A stretch of DNA of 64,000 nt from CADEEN01 sp963740395 (GCA_963740395.1 CAVUEP010000092.1:1-64000), one strand, 5' to 3'; shown: positions 9,412 through 21,079, numbered from the stretch's first letter. Program-made: numbers and translations. Notes: generated from the letters alone by a model not told the origin.

Positions 9412-10542
9412 AGATCCAGCGCCTGCAACCAGACCGCAAATCCGGCGTCCAGCAAGATCACGGCGACGATGCTCTGGACCACGGTCGACGTGGTCGCGGC
9501 GCCCAGCGCCCGCGTGTCGCGGCCGACGGTCATGCCCATGCGCGCGCCGATCACGGCGATCACGAGCGCGAACACGGGCGCCTTCAAGAGGCCGACAAAC
9601 ACATGGCGCACGTCGAGCGCTTCGCGCAGCCGGGCCATGAAGGCCACCGGCGTGATGTCGAGCATGGGCCCGGCGATGGCCATCGCGCCCAGCAGGCTCA
9701 TCACGTCGCCGACGAAGACCAGCAACGGCAGCGCGATCATCAGGGCCAGCACCCGCGGCACCACCAGCACCTGCATCGGCGACAGACCCAATGTGCGGAT
9801 CGCGTCGGTCTCCTCGGTCAGCCGCATCGAACCGAGCTGGGCCGTGAACGCCGCGCCCGAGCGGCCTGCCACGATCACGGCGACGATGATTGGCGCGAAC
9901 TCGCGTGTCGCGCCGATGCCCACACCGTCGACGACGAAGATGTTGGCGCCGTACTTCTCGGCCTGCAGGCCGAGCAAATAGGTGATGACGACGCCGATCA
10001 GCAGCGTCACCAGCGCGACCACCGGAATCGCCGTCAGGCCGGTCTGCTCGAGCTGCACCGTGAGCTCGCGCAGGCGCAACCGTCGCGGATGGCGCAGCAC
10101 TTCGCCGAAGGCGAGCATCGTCGCGCCGAGGAAGCTCAGGTGACCCGACAGCAGCTGTGCCAGTTCCGTCGCCTGCCGGCCCAGCAGCGCCAACGGCGAG
10201 CGTCGGCGTGGCGCGGTCGAGGCCGTGGTGGCTGCCAGGTGCCGCCGTACCTGCTCGACGATGCGGCCATTGACGTCGCTGAATCCCGTCCAGGAGCGCC
10301 TCCGCGGGCCCCGACTCTGGCAGCCGGCGCAACAGCAGCAGCGCAGCGGCCGAGTCGATCTGGTCGAGCGCGCTGCCGTCGATGATGGCCGAGGGCGGCA
10401 GCGCCAACCCGGCCAGGGCCGCTTCGATGTCGGCCAGGCGCTGCAGGCGCCACGCGCCGGTCAGGCGCAGGATCGTGCGGCCGTCGACGGTGTCGACGGC
10501 GAACCAGGAGTTGGGGGACATGTCGTGGCGCGTGGCTGCCAT
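9408..10542 (-). CDS. MlaE-family permease with N-terminal STAS domain (one frameshift)
   Basis: First gene of the operon. Residues from ATG 10542 (or 10521) form a STAS-like domain (FAVDTVDGRTILRLTGAW ... IIDGSALDQIDSAAALLLL). After an indel near 10283-10290 the reading continues as FSDVNGRIVEQVRRHLA and then a complete MlaE permease with about five membrane helices and the hallmark EKYGANIFVVDGVGIGATREFAPIIVA. Repairing one base gives a single protein of about 375 residues, so the STAS domain that is the separate MlaB protein in Escherichia coli is fused here. The frameshift is probably a sequencing error. Confidence 0.88.
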
Positions 10543-10642
10543 TCTTGTGCTTTGCCTTGGCGACCCAGGTCGCGCCCGCAGCATAGCCCGGACGGTCGGT
10601 TCATGACACGAGCGGCGAGGGCGGCCCCCCGCGCGCGCCGCC

Positions 10643-11983
10643 TCAGTCTTCGGTTTCCTGTCCGGTGCTGAGGTAAATCGACTGTCCGAGCATTTCCGGC
10701 GTGATCAAGGCGATGCCGCCGGGAGAGACATCGAAGCGCTCCTGGTCGGCGCGGGTATCGACGCCGGCCGTGAAGCCGTCGGGCAGCACGCAGCGCTTGT
10801 CGACGACGACACGCCGCAGCGTGACGTTGCGGCCGATCACGACGTCGGGCAGGATCACGGAGTCCTCGATCTCGCTGTTTTCGCCGACCCGCACCTTGGA
10901 AAACAGCACCGAGCGCCGCACCGTGGCGCCACTGACGATGCAGCCGCTGGACACCAGCGATTCCAGCGCCATGCCGCGCCGCGCGCCGTCGTCGAAGACG
11001 AACTTGGCCGGCGGCAGTTGCGGCTGGTGGCTGAGGATCGGCCACTGGTCGTCGTAGAGGTTGAGTTCGGGCACGACGCGGGTCAGGTCCATGTTGGCCT
11101 CCCAGTAGGCGTCGATGGTGCCGACGTCGCGCCAGTAGGGACGCGCGCCGACCATGTTGACGCAGCTGCGCGAGAAGGCGTGGGCGTAGACGCGATGCTG
11201 GGCCAGCAGGCGCGGGATGATGTCCTTGGCCGAAATCGTGGCTTGAAGTCGTGGTCGGCGGCGTCGCGCCGGAGTTGCTCGATCAGGAACTCGACATTGA
11301 AGATATAGATGCCCATGCTGGCCAACGCCATCTCGGGGTTGCCGGGCATCGGCGCCGGCTGCGCCGGTTTCTCGTCGAACGCGGTCACGCGCTCGGCGTC
11401 ATCGATCGCCAACACGCCGAAGTTCACCGCGTCGGCGCAGGGGCACCTCGAGGCAGGCCACCGTCACGTCGGCGCGGCGCGCCACATGTTCCTCGAGCAT
11501 GACCGCGTAGTTCATCTTGTAGACATGGTCGCCGGCGAGGATCAGCACGTACTCGGCGCGCGCGTCGCGCAGGATGTTCAGGTTCTGGTACACGGCGTCG
11601 GCCGTGCCGCGGTACCAGCCCTCGTCGATGCGTTGCTGGGCCGGCGCGACGTCCACGTACTCGCCCAGATTCGCGGCAAGGAAGGACCAGCCGCGCTCGA
11701 TGTGGCGGATCAGGCTCTGTGCCTTGTACTGCGTCAGCACAGCAATGTGCCGGATGCCCGAGTTGACGCAATTGCTGAGCGAGAAGTCGATGATCTTGAG
11801 CTTGCCGGCGAAGGGCACCGCGGGCTTGGCGCGAAAGTCGGTCAGGCGCTTGAGGCGGGCGCCGCGTCCCCCCGCCAGCACCAACGCCACCGTGACGCGT
11901 GCCAGCCGGTTCGAGCCCCCAGCACGCGAGTCGACTGTCTGCAGCCGGTAGTCGTGGCGATGGGTACGCAAAGCAGCGGTCAC
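10643..11983 (-). CDS. glgC: Glucose-1-phosphate adenylyltransferase (two frameshifts)
   Basis: Makes ADP-glucose for glycogen synthesis. The N-terminal part shows the nucleotide-binding loop LVLAGGRGARLKRLT and AKPAVPFAGK; then come GTADAVYQN and LAGDHVYKMNY; then, after an indel near 11438, NFGVLAID and FDEKPAQPAPMPG; and after another near 11238, the DVGTIDAYWEANMDL segment and the left-handed beta-helix C-terminus. All family landmarks are present in order, over about 440 residues. The start is GTG 11983, with GGAGG six bases upstream. It is divergent from otsB. The frameshifts look like base-calling errors. Confidence 0.92.
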
Positions 11984-12279
11984 GCTAGACCTCCGTCTGG
12001 AATCAACTCTGGCGCGTGGCCCCGCCAGGGGCAGGCCCAGGAGCCTGCACTGCCAGGGGGTTTTCGATTGTGCGCCGACCGAGCGAACGCGCATCATCCA
12101 TGCGCAGACTACGTCTGGCCAGCCTCGACGTCTTTGCGCCTTGTCAACCGGCGCCGGCAGGCCCCTTGTCGGCGTCGCGCCCGTGTTGACCAGTCGCCGA
12201 CGTCGAATCGCGCAGCGGCGGGCTGCGTTTATTCTTCGATGGGCGCGCACCCGGGGCCCGGCCGGTATAAGGTAGCCGG

Positions 12280-13035
12280 ATGCTGGAGCCCGACCTGCCC
12301 GATCGCGCCTGCGCGCTCTTCTTTGATTTCGACGGCACATTGGTGGACTTGGCGCCGCAACCGGACGCTGTGCACATGGACCCCTCCATTACGGGCCTGC
12401 TGGGAAACTTGTCCGCGGCACTCGGCGGCGCGGTCGCGGTGGTGTCGGGCCGGCCGTTGGCCGAAATTGACCATCACCTGCAGCCGCTGGCACTGCCGGC
12501 GGCCGGCGTGCATGGCGTCGAACGGCGCGGTGCCGACGGCGTTGTCAGGCGCCTCGACAGCAGCGATCTGCACGAGGCCGCAAGCGGGGTCCAGGCCCTG
12601 TGCCTGCGCCACCCGGCCCTGACCATGGAGACCAAGCCGGGCGCGATCGCCTTGCACTATCGACAGGCGCCCGAACTCGAGGTCGAGTGCCTGGCCGCGA
12701 TGTCCGATGCCCTGACGCGGACCGAGGGCATGGTGCTGATGCGCGGCAAGATGGTGGTCGAAATGAAGCCGGCGCATGCCGGCAAAGGCATGGCCGTGCG
12801 CGCCTTCATGGACGAGGTGCCGTTTCGGCGTCGACAGCCCTGGTTCTTTGGCGACGACGTGACGGACGAAGCCGCGTTCGAAGCCACGCAGGCGCTGGGC
12901 GGCGTGGCCGTGAAGATCGGCGAGGGCGAGACCCGCGCGTTGCGCCGACTGCGCGATCCCGTCGCGCTGCATGCTTGGATGCGCCGGCTGACGGCGCAGC
13001 TGGTCGGCACGCGGGCTCAAGCGGAGTCGGCATGA
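12280..13035 (+). CDS. otsB: Trehalose-6-phosphate phosphatase
   Basis: Dephosphorylates trehalose-6-phosphate to trehalose in the cytoplasm. The 251-residue HAD-superfamily protein has motif I DFDGTLVDLAP (about 16-26, nucleophile D16), motif II VVSGRPLAEID, and the motif IV acidic pair FFGDDVTDEAAF. AAGG lies seven bases before ATG 12280. It precedes otsA directly, so the two steps of trehalose synthesis form one operon. The 296-base gap upstream, shared with divergent glgC, shows no other gene. Confidence 0.94.
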   Translation: MLEPDLPDRACALFFDFDGTLVDLAPQPDAVHMDPSITGLLGNLSAALGGAVAVVSGRPLAEIDHHLQPLALPAAGVHGVERRGADGVVRRLDSSDLHEAASGVQALCLRHPALTMETKPGAIALHYRQAPELEVECLAAMSDALTRTEGMVLMRGKMVVEMKPAHAGKGMAVRAFMDEVPFRRRQPWFFGDDVTDEAAFEATQALGGVAVKIGEGETRALRRLRDPVALHAWMRRLTAQLVGTRAQAESA

Positions 13036-13081
13036 GCCCATGTCGCCAGCCGTCATCGGCCCGTCGCGGGGGCGGCAGGCG

Positions 13082-14460
<1,379 letters not shown>

Positions 14461-14461
<1 letters not shown>

Positions 14462-15366
14462 TGGACGGAGTTTTGGCCAACCTGCAGGAATCGTGGGTCA
14501 GGATGGGGGGCGCGGCGACCGTGGCGCTGCGCATTGCCGTGATCGTTGTGGCCGCCTGGGTGGCGATTGCCTTGCTGCAGAGGGCCATTCGCGCCTTTCG
14601 CATTCGCATCGCCAGCCGCTTTGACGATCGCGAGGCAGTCAAGCGTGCCGAGACGCTGGGCCGCGTCTTCCGCTACGTGGCCGCGGTGGTCGTGTCGCTG
14701 ATCGCCGGCATGCTGGTGTTGGGCGAACTCGGTATCTCGGTGGCTCCGATCCTCGGCGCGGCGGGCGTCGTCGGGCTGGCGGTGGGCTTCGGCGCGCAAA
14801 GCCTGGTCAAGGACTATTTCACCGGCTTCTTCATCCTGCTCGAGAACCAGATCCGCGAGGGCGACGTCGTCAAGCTCGGCGACCATGCCGGTCTGGTCGA
14901 GGTGGTGACGCTGCGCTTCGTGCAATTGCGTGACTACGACGGCTGCGTGCACTTCGTTCCCAACGGCACGATCACGGCCGTGGTCAACATGAGCCGTGGC
15001 TTCGCACAGGCCGTGATGGACATCGGCGTGGCCTACCGCGAGAACACCGATGCCGTCGTCCAGGTCATGCGCGACGTGGGCCGCGAGATGCGCAGCGACC
15101 CCGCCTTCGCCAATCGGCTCCTCGACGACCTCGAGATCGCCGGGGTCGAGAGTCTGGCCGACTCCTCGGTCGTGATCCGTTGCCGCTTCCGCTGCGCGCC
15201 GCTCGAGCAGTGGACCGTGCGGCGCGAGTACCTGCGCCGCGTGAAGCTGGCATTCGATCGCGCCGGTATCGAGATTCCGTTCCCGCAGATGACGTTGCAC
15301 CGTTCTGCCGCCAAGGTCGTCGCAGGCAGCGCAACCACGGGTACGGCACGCACGGGCCAGGGCTAG
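14461..15366 (+). CDS. Small-conductance mechanosensitive channel (MscS family)
   Basis: A 301-residue inner-membrane channel that opens on hypo-osmotic shock. Three membrane helices lie in the first 120 residues. The pore helix TM3 is VAPILGAAGVVGLAVGFGAQ, followed by the typical SLVKDYFTGFFILLENQIREGD entry to the cytoplasmic beta domain and the FPNGTI turn. It starts in the stop codon of otsA. The C-terminal tail beyond the cage is short. Confidence 0.93.
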
Positions 15367-15486
15367 CGCGCGGCCGCGCTCGCGCATTGCCGACGGCGCG
15401 GGCTGCACCCCCTAACTTGCTGGCTTGGCCGCACTTAGAAACAGCAATGTGCGCAAGCGAACTGACAGTGACGGCGCTTCGGGTCT

Positions 15487-16065
15487 ATGGTTTCTCAGGC
15501 GCCGAGTGCGCCCTTGGATCCTGGCATGAAGACCTACGCAAAGCAGTCGCTCGGACGCGACGCCGTCGAGATGGTGGCCCGCCTTTTCAGGCGAGACGAC
15601 GACCCGCCCGCGCCGCCGGTGCCGATCGACGTGAAGCGGCTGCGCGCGCGACTGAAGGTCGCACAGGAGATGGCCATCCCCGGATTCATGTCTTTGCGTC
15701 CCGTGCGCGATGGGGAGCAGATCGTCGATTTCGAATGGGACTTTGCCAGCGTGGCCGCAACGCGCATGCTGGTTGGGGGCTTGAACAGCCTTGTCGGCAA
15801 GCGCCTGGTCGAAGTGCTCGAGGGGCGTGCCGGTCGCGGCGAGGTGTTCAGCCAGTACCGGCGCGTGCTCGAGTTCGGCTCGGCCAAGCCCGTGTACCAG
15901 ATGGTCGAGGTCAACAACGCGGTGGACGTGATCTCGCACGCGGCCCTGCGCCTGCATGACGGGATTGCCGTCACGTTGACGAACATGAGCGCAGTGCGGC
16001 GCGAGCGCGCGCTGCAACTCGAGATCCAGGCCCGCACCCTGATCGCCACCTCCCGCGCGACTTGA
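15487..16065 (+). CDS. PAS-like sensory domain protein, no output domain
   Basis: A 192-residue soluble protein (179 if translation starts at ATG 15526). Residues about 65-190 look like a PAS fold (IVDFEWDFASVAATRMLV..., GEVFSQYRRVLEFG, VTLTNMSAVRRERALQLE ending in a linker-like helix). The C-terminus looks like the start of a signalling helix but ends at a stop codon, so either it acts as a stand-alone sensor or the output domain was lost. The next gene is a Crp/Fnr regulator, though about 180 bases separate them. Function unknown. Confidence 0.65.
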   Translation: MVSQAPSAPLDPGMKTYAKQSLGRDAVEMVARLFRRDDDPPAPPVPIDVKRLRARLKVAQEMAIPGFMSLRPVRDGEQIVDFEWDFASVAATRMLVGGLNSLVGKRLVEVLEGRAGRGEVFSQYRRVLEFGSAKPVYQMVEVNNAVDVISHAALRLHDGIAVTLTNMSAVRRERALQLEIQARTLIATSRAT

Positions 16066-16147
16066 GGTCGGCGCGGGCGCGGGGCATGCGCGTGCCCAAT
16101 CCACGAATGCCCTTGCTATCGGGCCTGGGGAATTCGTTGCCACACAC

Positions 16148-16167
16148 TATGTTAGGAACCGAACATA
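16148..16167. promoter_or_regulatory. TATGTT-N8-AACATA operator-like dyad upstream of Crp/Fnr gene
   Basis: The perfect 6-bp arms TATGTT (16148-16153) and AACATA (16162-16167) are separated by eight bases that themselves continue the symmetry (GG..CC). The site lies about 80 bases upstream of the first of two Crp/Fnr-family genes. The size and half-site spacing fit a dimeric winged-helix regulator, so autoregulation is a reasonable inference. A T-rich stretch (TTTATAGTTTT) follows at about 16186. Confidence 0.5.
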
Positions 16168-16245
16168 TCGATCGGCCTCCAAGCTTTATAGTTTTGTCTG
16201 CGCATGCGCCACGTGCGTGGCGCGGTCCAGGCCGACTCGAATTCG

Positions 16246-16980
16246 ATGGGGAGTATTGTGGTGGCGAGTCTGCTCGACCCGAAACAGAACATCCTGCTGG
16301 CTGCCCTGCCTGCGGAGGAATGGAAACGCTGGCATCCCTACCTCGAGCCGGTTGCGCTCAAACTGGGGCAGGTGGTCTATGAGCCGGGCGACACCATGGC
16401 GCATGTGTACTTCCCGACCACGGCGATCGTGTCCCTGCTGTACGTGCTGGACGACGGTGCCTCGGCCGAGATCGCCGTCGTCGGCAACGAGGGCGTCGTC
16501 GGCATCTCGCTGTTCATGGGCGGCGAGTCCACCCCCAGCCGCGCCGTCGTGCAGAGTGCGGGCCATTGTTTCCGCCTGAAGGCCGAGCTGCTCAAGAGCG
16601 AGTTCAACCGGGCCGGCTCCGTGACCCACCTGCTGCTGCGCTACACGCAGGCGTTGATCACGCAGATGGCGCAGACGGCCGTCTGCAACCGGCACCACAC
16701 GCTGGACCAGCAGTTGTGTCGCTGGCTGCTGCTGAGCCTGGACCGCCTGCGCGGCAATGAACTGGTCATGACGCAGCAATTGATCGCCAACATGCTCGGT
16801 GTACGCCGTGAGGGCGTCACCGAAGGCGCCCTCAAGTTGCAGAAGGCGGGTCTGATCCGTTATTCGCGCGGGCACATCACCGTGCTCGACCGTGCCGGCC
16901 TGGAGCGCAGCACCTGCGAGTGCTATGGCGTGGTCAAGAAGGAGTACGACCGGCTGCTGCCGGCCGCGGCGACGACCTGA
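16246..16980 (+). CDS. Crp/Fnr-family transcriptional regulator (first of tandem pair)
   Basis: A 244-residue protein with an N-terminal cyclic-nucleotide-binding-like beta roll (about 30-125: VVYEPGDTMAHVYFPTTAIVSLL, AEIAVVGNEGVVGISLFMGG), a long dimer helix and a C-terminal winged helix (MTQQLIANMLGVRREGVTEGALKLQ). The cAMP-contact residues of CRP and the Fe-S cysteines of FNR are absent, so the signal is unknown. The C-terminus has the motif TCECY, repeated as ACACY in its neighbour. The start may instead be GTG 16261, which has GGGGAG upstream. A dyad operator lies upstream. Confidence 0.9.
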   Translation: MGSIVVASLLDPKQNILLAALPAEEWKRWHPYLEPVALKLGQVVYEPGDTMAHVYFPTTAIVSLLYVLDDGASAEIAVVGNEGVVGISLFMGGESTPSRAVVQSAGHCFRLKAELLKSEFNRAGSVTHLLLRYTQALITQMAQTAVCNRHHTLDQQLCRWLLLSLDRLRGNELVMTQQLIANMLGVRREGVTEGALKLQKAGLIRYSRGHITVLDRAGLERSTCECYGVVKKEYDRLLPAAATT

Positions 16981-17136
16981 GCATCACGGCGCGACGAGCT
17001 TTTTCTCGCCGAAAACCCCCGTGCTCGCCGCGCAAGGCGATACTCAGGGCATCGAGGCACCCGGCAGGTCACGGCCGACCTTCGCGGTTCGCCTGGCAAA
17101 CGCGCTGGCGTGGGCCGACCTCAAGCCGGGGGGCCG

Positions 17137-17829
17137 ATGGCCAGCGCCCAGAATCACCTGATCGAGTCCCTGCCGCGCAAGGATCGATCGCGACTGCTCG
17201 CCCGTTGCGTGTCCTGCGAGCTGCACCTGGGTGCCGTCCTGTGCGATGCCGGCAAGACCATCCGCCATGCCTACTTTCCGGTCGACGGCTTCATCTCGCT
17301 GATCACGCCGATCGACGGCAAGCCGGCGCTGGAGGTCGGCATGGTCGGCCGCGAGGGCATGCTCGGTGCGCATCTGGCGCTGGGCGTTTCCACCGTGCCG
17401 CTGCACGCGCTGGTGCAGGGGTCGGGCGTGGCCTGGCGCATTGGCGCGGCGGCGCTGCGAGGCGAACTGGCCCAGAGCACGGCGCTGCAACGCGCCCTGA
17501 ACCGCTACCTGTACGTGCAGATGGCGCAGCTGGCCGGTTCGGCAGGTTGCCTGCGATTCCACGAGATCGGCCCGCGCTTGGCGCGCTGGCTGCTGATGAG
17601 CCACGACCGCGCCCATGCCGACCACTTTCACGTGACGCAGGAATTTCTGGCCTACATGCTCGGGGTGCGGCGCGTGGGCGTCTCCGCCGCCGCAGGCGAC
17701 CTGCAGCGACGCGGCCTGATCGACTACCGTCGCGGCGCCATGACGGTGCTCGATCGCAGGGGGCTCGAGTCGGCGGCCTGCGCCTGCTACGGCAACGACC
17801 GTCGCGCCTACGCCGACACCCTGGGTTAA
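17137..17829 (+). CDS. Crp/Fnr-family transcriptional regulator (second of tandem pair)
   Basis: A 230-residue paralogue of the preceding gene with the same order of parts: beta roll (CDAGKTIRHAYFPVDGFISLI, LEVGMVGREGMLGAHLALG), dimer helix, then winged helix (VTQEFLAYMLGVRRVGVSAAAGDLQ) and a terminal LESAACACYGND motif. No FNR cysteine cluster is present. ATG 17137 follows a G-rich ribosome site. It ends 118 bases from the convergent GH15 gene. The pair probably arose by duplication and may bind related sites. Confidence 0.9.
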   Translation: MASAQNHLIESLPRKDRSRLLARCVSCELHLGAVLCDAGKTIRHAYFPVDGFISLITPIDGKPALEVGMVGREGMLGAHLALGVSTVPLHALVQGSGVAWRIGAAALRGELAQSTALQRALNRYLYVQMAQLAGSAGCLRFHEIGPRLARWLLMSHDRAHADHFHVTQEFLAYMLGVRRVGVSAAAGDLQRRGLIDYRRGAMTVLDRRGLESAACACYGNDRRAYADTLG

Positions 17830-17947
17830 CGCTGCGGAGCGCGCAGTCAAGGCCAGGCCAGCTTGGACCGCGTCGACGACCGCACACGTCCGACCCGACC
17901 GGATTGCCACATCGCCGCCAGCACGCCGCGCCAGCCATAGGTCGCCG

Positions 17948-19800
17948 TCACCGCGCAGCCGGGCTCGGTCGGCGTAGCTGCCGTGCAGCGCTGACGCACC
18001 GTGCTGCTGCGACAAGCTGCAGGTTGACCACGTTGGCGATCAGACCCAGGTGGGTCAGCGCCTGCGGGAAGTTGCCGAGGAACGCGCCGCTGGCTTCGTC
18101 GACCTCTTCGGCATAGAGGCCGACGTCGTTGGCCGACTCCACCAGCCACTCGATTGACTTGCGCGCACTGTCGATGCGACCACAGGCGAGCTCGGCATCG
18201 ATCAGCCACGAACTGCAGACCAGGAAGGCGCCTTCGCCGCCGCTGACCCCGTCCTCGCCCGCATAGCGAGCGACGAAGGGGCCGCGCGCCAGCGTGTCGC
18301 GAACGCTGTCGATGGTGCGCTCGAGCGCGCCGTCGGGCAGGGCGAATCCCAGCATCGGCGCGAGCAGCACGGCGGCGTCCGTGCCGCCGTCGTAGGCCTG
18401 GCGCAGCCGTCCGTTCTCCGGCTTGGCGACGTGCGCCAGCAACTCGGCGCAGATCTGCTGCGCCGTCGGATCCCACTTCGCGTCGAGCAGCTTGCTCGCA
18501 CGGTCCATGCCGACCCAGCTCATCAGCTTGCCGTGCACATGGTGGCGCGGTGGGCCACGCATTTCCCACAGGCCCTGGTCGGGCTCGTGCCAGTGCGCGC
18601 CGATGAAGTTCGCGATGGCCGCCAGCAGTCGGCAGTACTGCCGGTCCAGCTTGCCGCCCAGGGCGTGGTACAGCAGCGCCAGGTCGAGCACCTGCCCGTA
18701 GACATCGATCTGGCGCTGCAGATACGCGCCGTTGCCGCTGCGCACCGGCGCGCTGCCGCGGTAGCCTTCCAGATGCTCGAGCGAGGACTCGCGCAACTGC
18801 ATCTCGCCGTCGATGCCGTACATCGGCCGCACCTGCGGCAGGATTTGCGCGCAGGCGCGCAGCAGGAAGTCGTGGAAGCACCGCGCTTCACCGCTGTAAC
18901 CGAGCACGGAGAGCGCATACAGCGCGAACGAGGCGTCGCGCACCCAGCAATAGCGGTAGTCCCAGTTGCGCTCGCCGCCGATGTCCTCGGGCAGCGACGT
19001 GGTGGGCGCCGCGACCATCGCGCCGGTCGGTGCAAAGGTCAGCAGTTTGAGCGCCAGCGCGCTGCGCATCACGGCCTGCTGGTGCGGGCCGCGGTAGCGG
19101 CAGTAGCCGATCCACTCCTCCCAGAAGGCCTGCGTGACGCGCGAAGAACTCGCCGACGCGCGAGCAGGGCGGCTCGCCCTCGACGATGTTGTCGGCCAGC
19201 ACGAAGCTCCTGCGCTCTGCCGGCATTGACGCGCACGCTGGCCGTGGCCAGATCGCCGGTCGAGCGCGTAGTCGACCGCAAGGTCGCTGTACACGGTCGG
19301 CATTTCCACGCCGGCGCGCAAGGCGTGGTTTGGTCCGCTCCCGCGGCGCAGCGTCACCGGTGCGCGCGCGAACTCCTGCGACGGCCGGAACTCGCATTTC
19401 AAGGTCGACGCTGCCGTGCAAACCCTCGACGCGGCGCACGATCCAGCCCGGCGCGTTCAGGTGCACATAGTCGTGCACGCCCGCGTCGAGCCGGCGCCCG
19501 ACCGGCATGAAGTCGGTCAGCGCCACGCTGCCCTGCGCGGTGCTGAAGACCGTGCGCAGGATGTTGGTGCCGGGCAGGTAGGCGCGCGTGCTCGTGAACT
19601 CGCCGCGCGGCCGGATCGACCAGAAGCCGCCGCGCGTCGGCATCGAGCACGCGGCAGAACACCGGGTCGGCATCGAAGCGATTGCAGCGCCGCCCAGTCG
19701 ATGCTGCCGTCGCGTCGACGACCAGCGCCGAGCCGTGGCAGTCGCCGATCAGCGCGTAGTCTTCGATCGGGCGGTAGCGGGTGGTCTCGCGCTCACTCAT
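17948..19800 (-). CDS. Glycoside hydrolase family 15 (glucoamylase/trehalase-like), several frameshifts
   Basis: The N-terminus RYRPIEDYALIGDCHGSALV and FWSIRPRGEFTSTRAYLPGTNIL form the usual beta-sandwich start. The (alpha/alpha)6 barrel shows NWDYRYCWVRDASFALYAL, MYGIDGEMQLRE, WEMRGPPRHHVHGKLMSWVGMDRA and GNFPQALTHLGLIANVVNL. About 610 residues in total fits bacterial GH15 proteins acting on alpha-glucans or trehalose. Indels near 19690, 19405, 19250 and 19145 break the frame. With glgB, glgC and otsBA nearby, a role in turnover of glycogen or trehalose is likely, but the substrate cannot be decided. Confidence 0.87.
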
Positions 19801-19852
19801 GGGCGCGTCGTCGCGTGAAGGAGCGCGCGATTCGATCGGCCCGCTCGCCGCC

Positions 19853-20077
19853 TCAGGCGTCGTACTTGAACGACAACGAGACGCGTGCCCGGTAGGCGAC
19901 GACCTTGCCGTCTTCGATCTTCATGTCGAGCTTGCTGACTTCGGCGATGCGCAGGTCACGCAGCGATTTGGCAGCGGTCTCGACGGCCTTCTTCGCTGCA
20001 TCCTCCCACGACACTGCGCTGGTGCCGATGATCTCGGTGACGCGGTAAACGCCGGATTCCGTCTTCTTCGTGGCCAT
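19853..20077 (-). CDS. Dodecin-family flavin-binding protein
   Basis: A 74-residue protein of the dodecin family (VYRVTEIIGTSAVSWEDAAKKAVETA ... YRARVSLSFKYDA). It forms a dodecamer that stores or buffers flavins. It has the characteristic beta-alpha-beta-beta pattern and the conserved SW pair. GAAGGAG lies upstream of ATG 20077. An upstream in-frame ATG (20140) is rejected because the added residues are atypical. It precedes the GH15 gene on the same strand by 52 bases. Confidence 0.92.
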   Translation of the reverse strand: MATKKTESGVYRVTEIIGTSAVSWEDAAKKAVETAAKSLRDLRIAEVSKLDMKIEDGKVVAYRARVSLSFKYDA

Positions 20078-20179
20078 GGCTTCACTCCTTCGGGTTGGGA
20101 GGCGCAGGAACAACTCCTCGGGCCTCGTCACGGTCATCATAGGCGCATGGTCGCGCGCGGCGAAACGCGGCGGCTTGCC

Positions 20180-21079
20180 TCAAACCGGCGCGTCCGTCGC
20201 ATAGGTCGATGCCAGCACCGTCGGCGCCGCGGCAGCGGCAGCCACTTCGAGCAGCGTGACGCGCCACAGCGTGCGCGCATCTTCCGGGTCGATCAAGGTG
20301 GCGGAGTGCAGCAGTGCCGCGTTGTCCCAGATGACGATGTCGCCGACGCCGTACTTGAAGCGCAATTGGTACTTGGGTTGCGTCGCATGCGCCGCCAGCT
20401 CGTTCAGCAGATCGATCGCCTCGTCGTCGGGCATGCCCACGATGCCGAACGAGCTGCCCGACACGGCATACAGCGCCTTGCGCCCCGTCACCGGATGCGG
20501 CCGCGCGATGCGGTGCGTGATGACCGGCATCCTGGATTTCTGCTCGGCGTTCAGCACCGACGCCACCGTGCGACTGGCCTCGTCGACATCGTTGCGATTG
20601 CCGTAGTGGTGGATCGCCAGCAAGGGCTCGATGCGCCGCTTCATCGTCTCGGGCAGCTCGTCATAGGCCGCCTGCTGGTTGGCGAACAGCGTATCGCCGC
20701 CGACCTTTGGCACGACGCGGGAGTAGAGCGTGGTCGCCCGCGCCGGCACCTGAAGGTACGAGTAGTCGGTGTGGAAATACGATCCGGCGTCCTGCAGGCC
20801 GGTGGGCTTGCCGTCCTTCTTCACGTTGGACAGGATCAGGATGTTCGGGTCCTCGGGGTGGTGGAACTGATCGATGACATGCGGCTGCGGCGGGCCCAGG
20901 CGCTGCGCGAATTGCAGGAACTGCTGCGCCGTGATGTGCTGGGCGCGCAGCGCAAGCACCTGGTTCGCATAGAAGGCCTGCTCGATTTCCTTGAATACCG
21001 CGTCCGGCAGCGGCCGCGAGAGATCGACGTCGGACGTCTCCGCACCGAACAGCGGGGACAGGGGTGTGAACGCAATCAT
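20180..21079 (-). CDS. TauD/TfdA-family Fe(II)/2-oxoglutarate dioxygenase
   Basis: A 299-residue non-haem iron dioxygenase. The metal-binding HxD is in YFHTDYSY (about residues 102-104), the distal His in ALLHSATLID, and the 2-oxoglutarate Arg in TLWRVTLLE. Together these form the complete facial triad and co-substrate site. The family cleaves C-S, C-O or C-N bonds of small substrates such as taurine or aryloxyalkanoates. No transporter is adjacent, so the substrate is not evident. ATG 21079 is preferred over 21115 because the family starts close to FTPLSPLFGAE. Confidence 0.9.
   Translation of the reverse strand: MIAFTPLSPLFGAETSDVDLSRPLPDAVFKEIEQAFYANQVLALRAQHITAQQFLQFAQRLGPPQPHVIDQFHHPEDPNILILSNVKKDGKPTGLQDAGSYFHTDYSYLQVPARATTLYSRVVPKVGGDTLFANQQAAYDELPETMKRRIEPLLAIHHYGNRNDVDEASRTVASVLNAEQKSRMPVITHRIARPHPVTGRKALYAVSGSSFGIVGMPDDEAIDLLNELAAHATQPKYQLRFKYGVGDIVIWDNAALLHSATLIDPEDARTLWRVTLLEVAAAAAAPTVLASTYATDAPV

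Noticed and set aside
12266..12280. TATAAG close to the otsB start as a leaderless promoter
   Set aside because: No matching -35 element at the right distance, and AAGG seven bases before ATG is a normal ribosome site.
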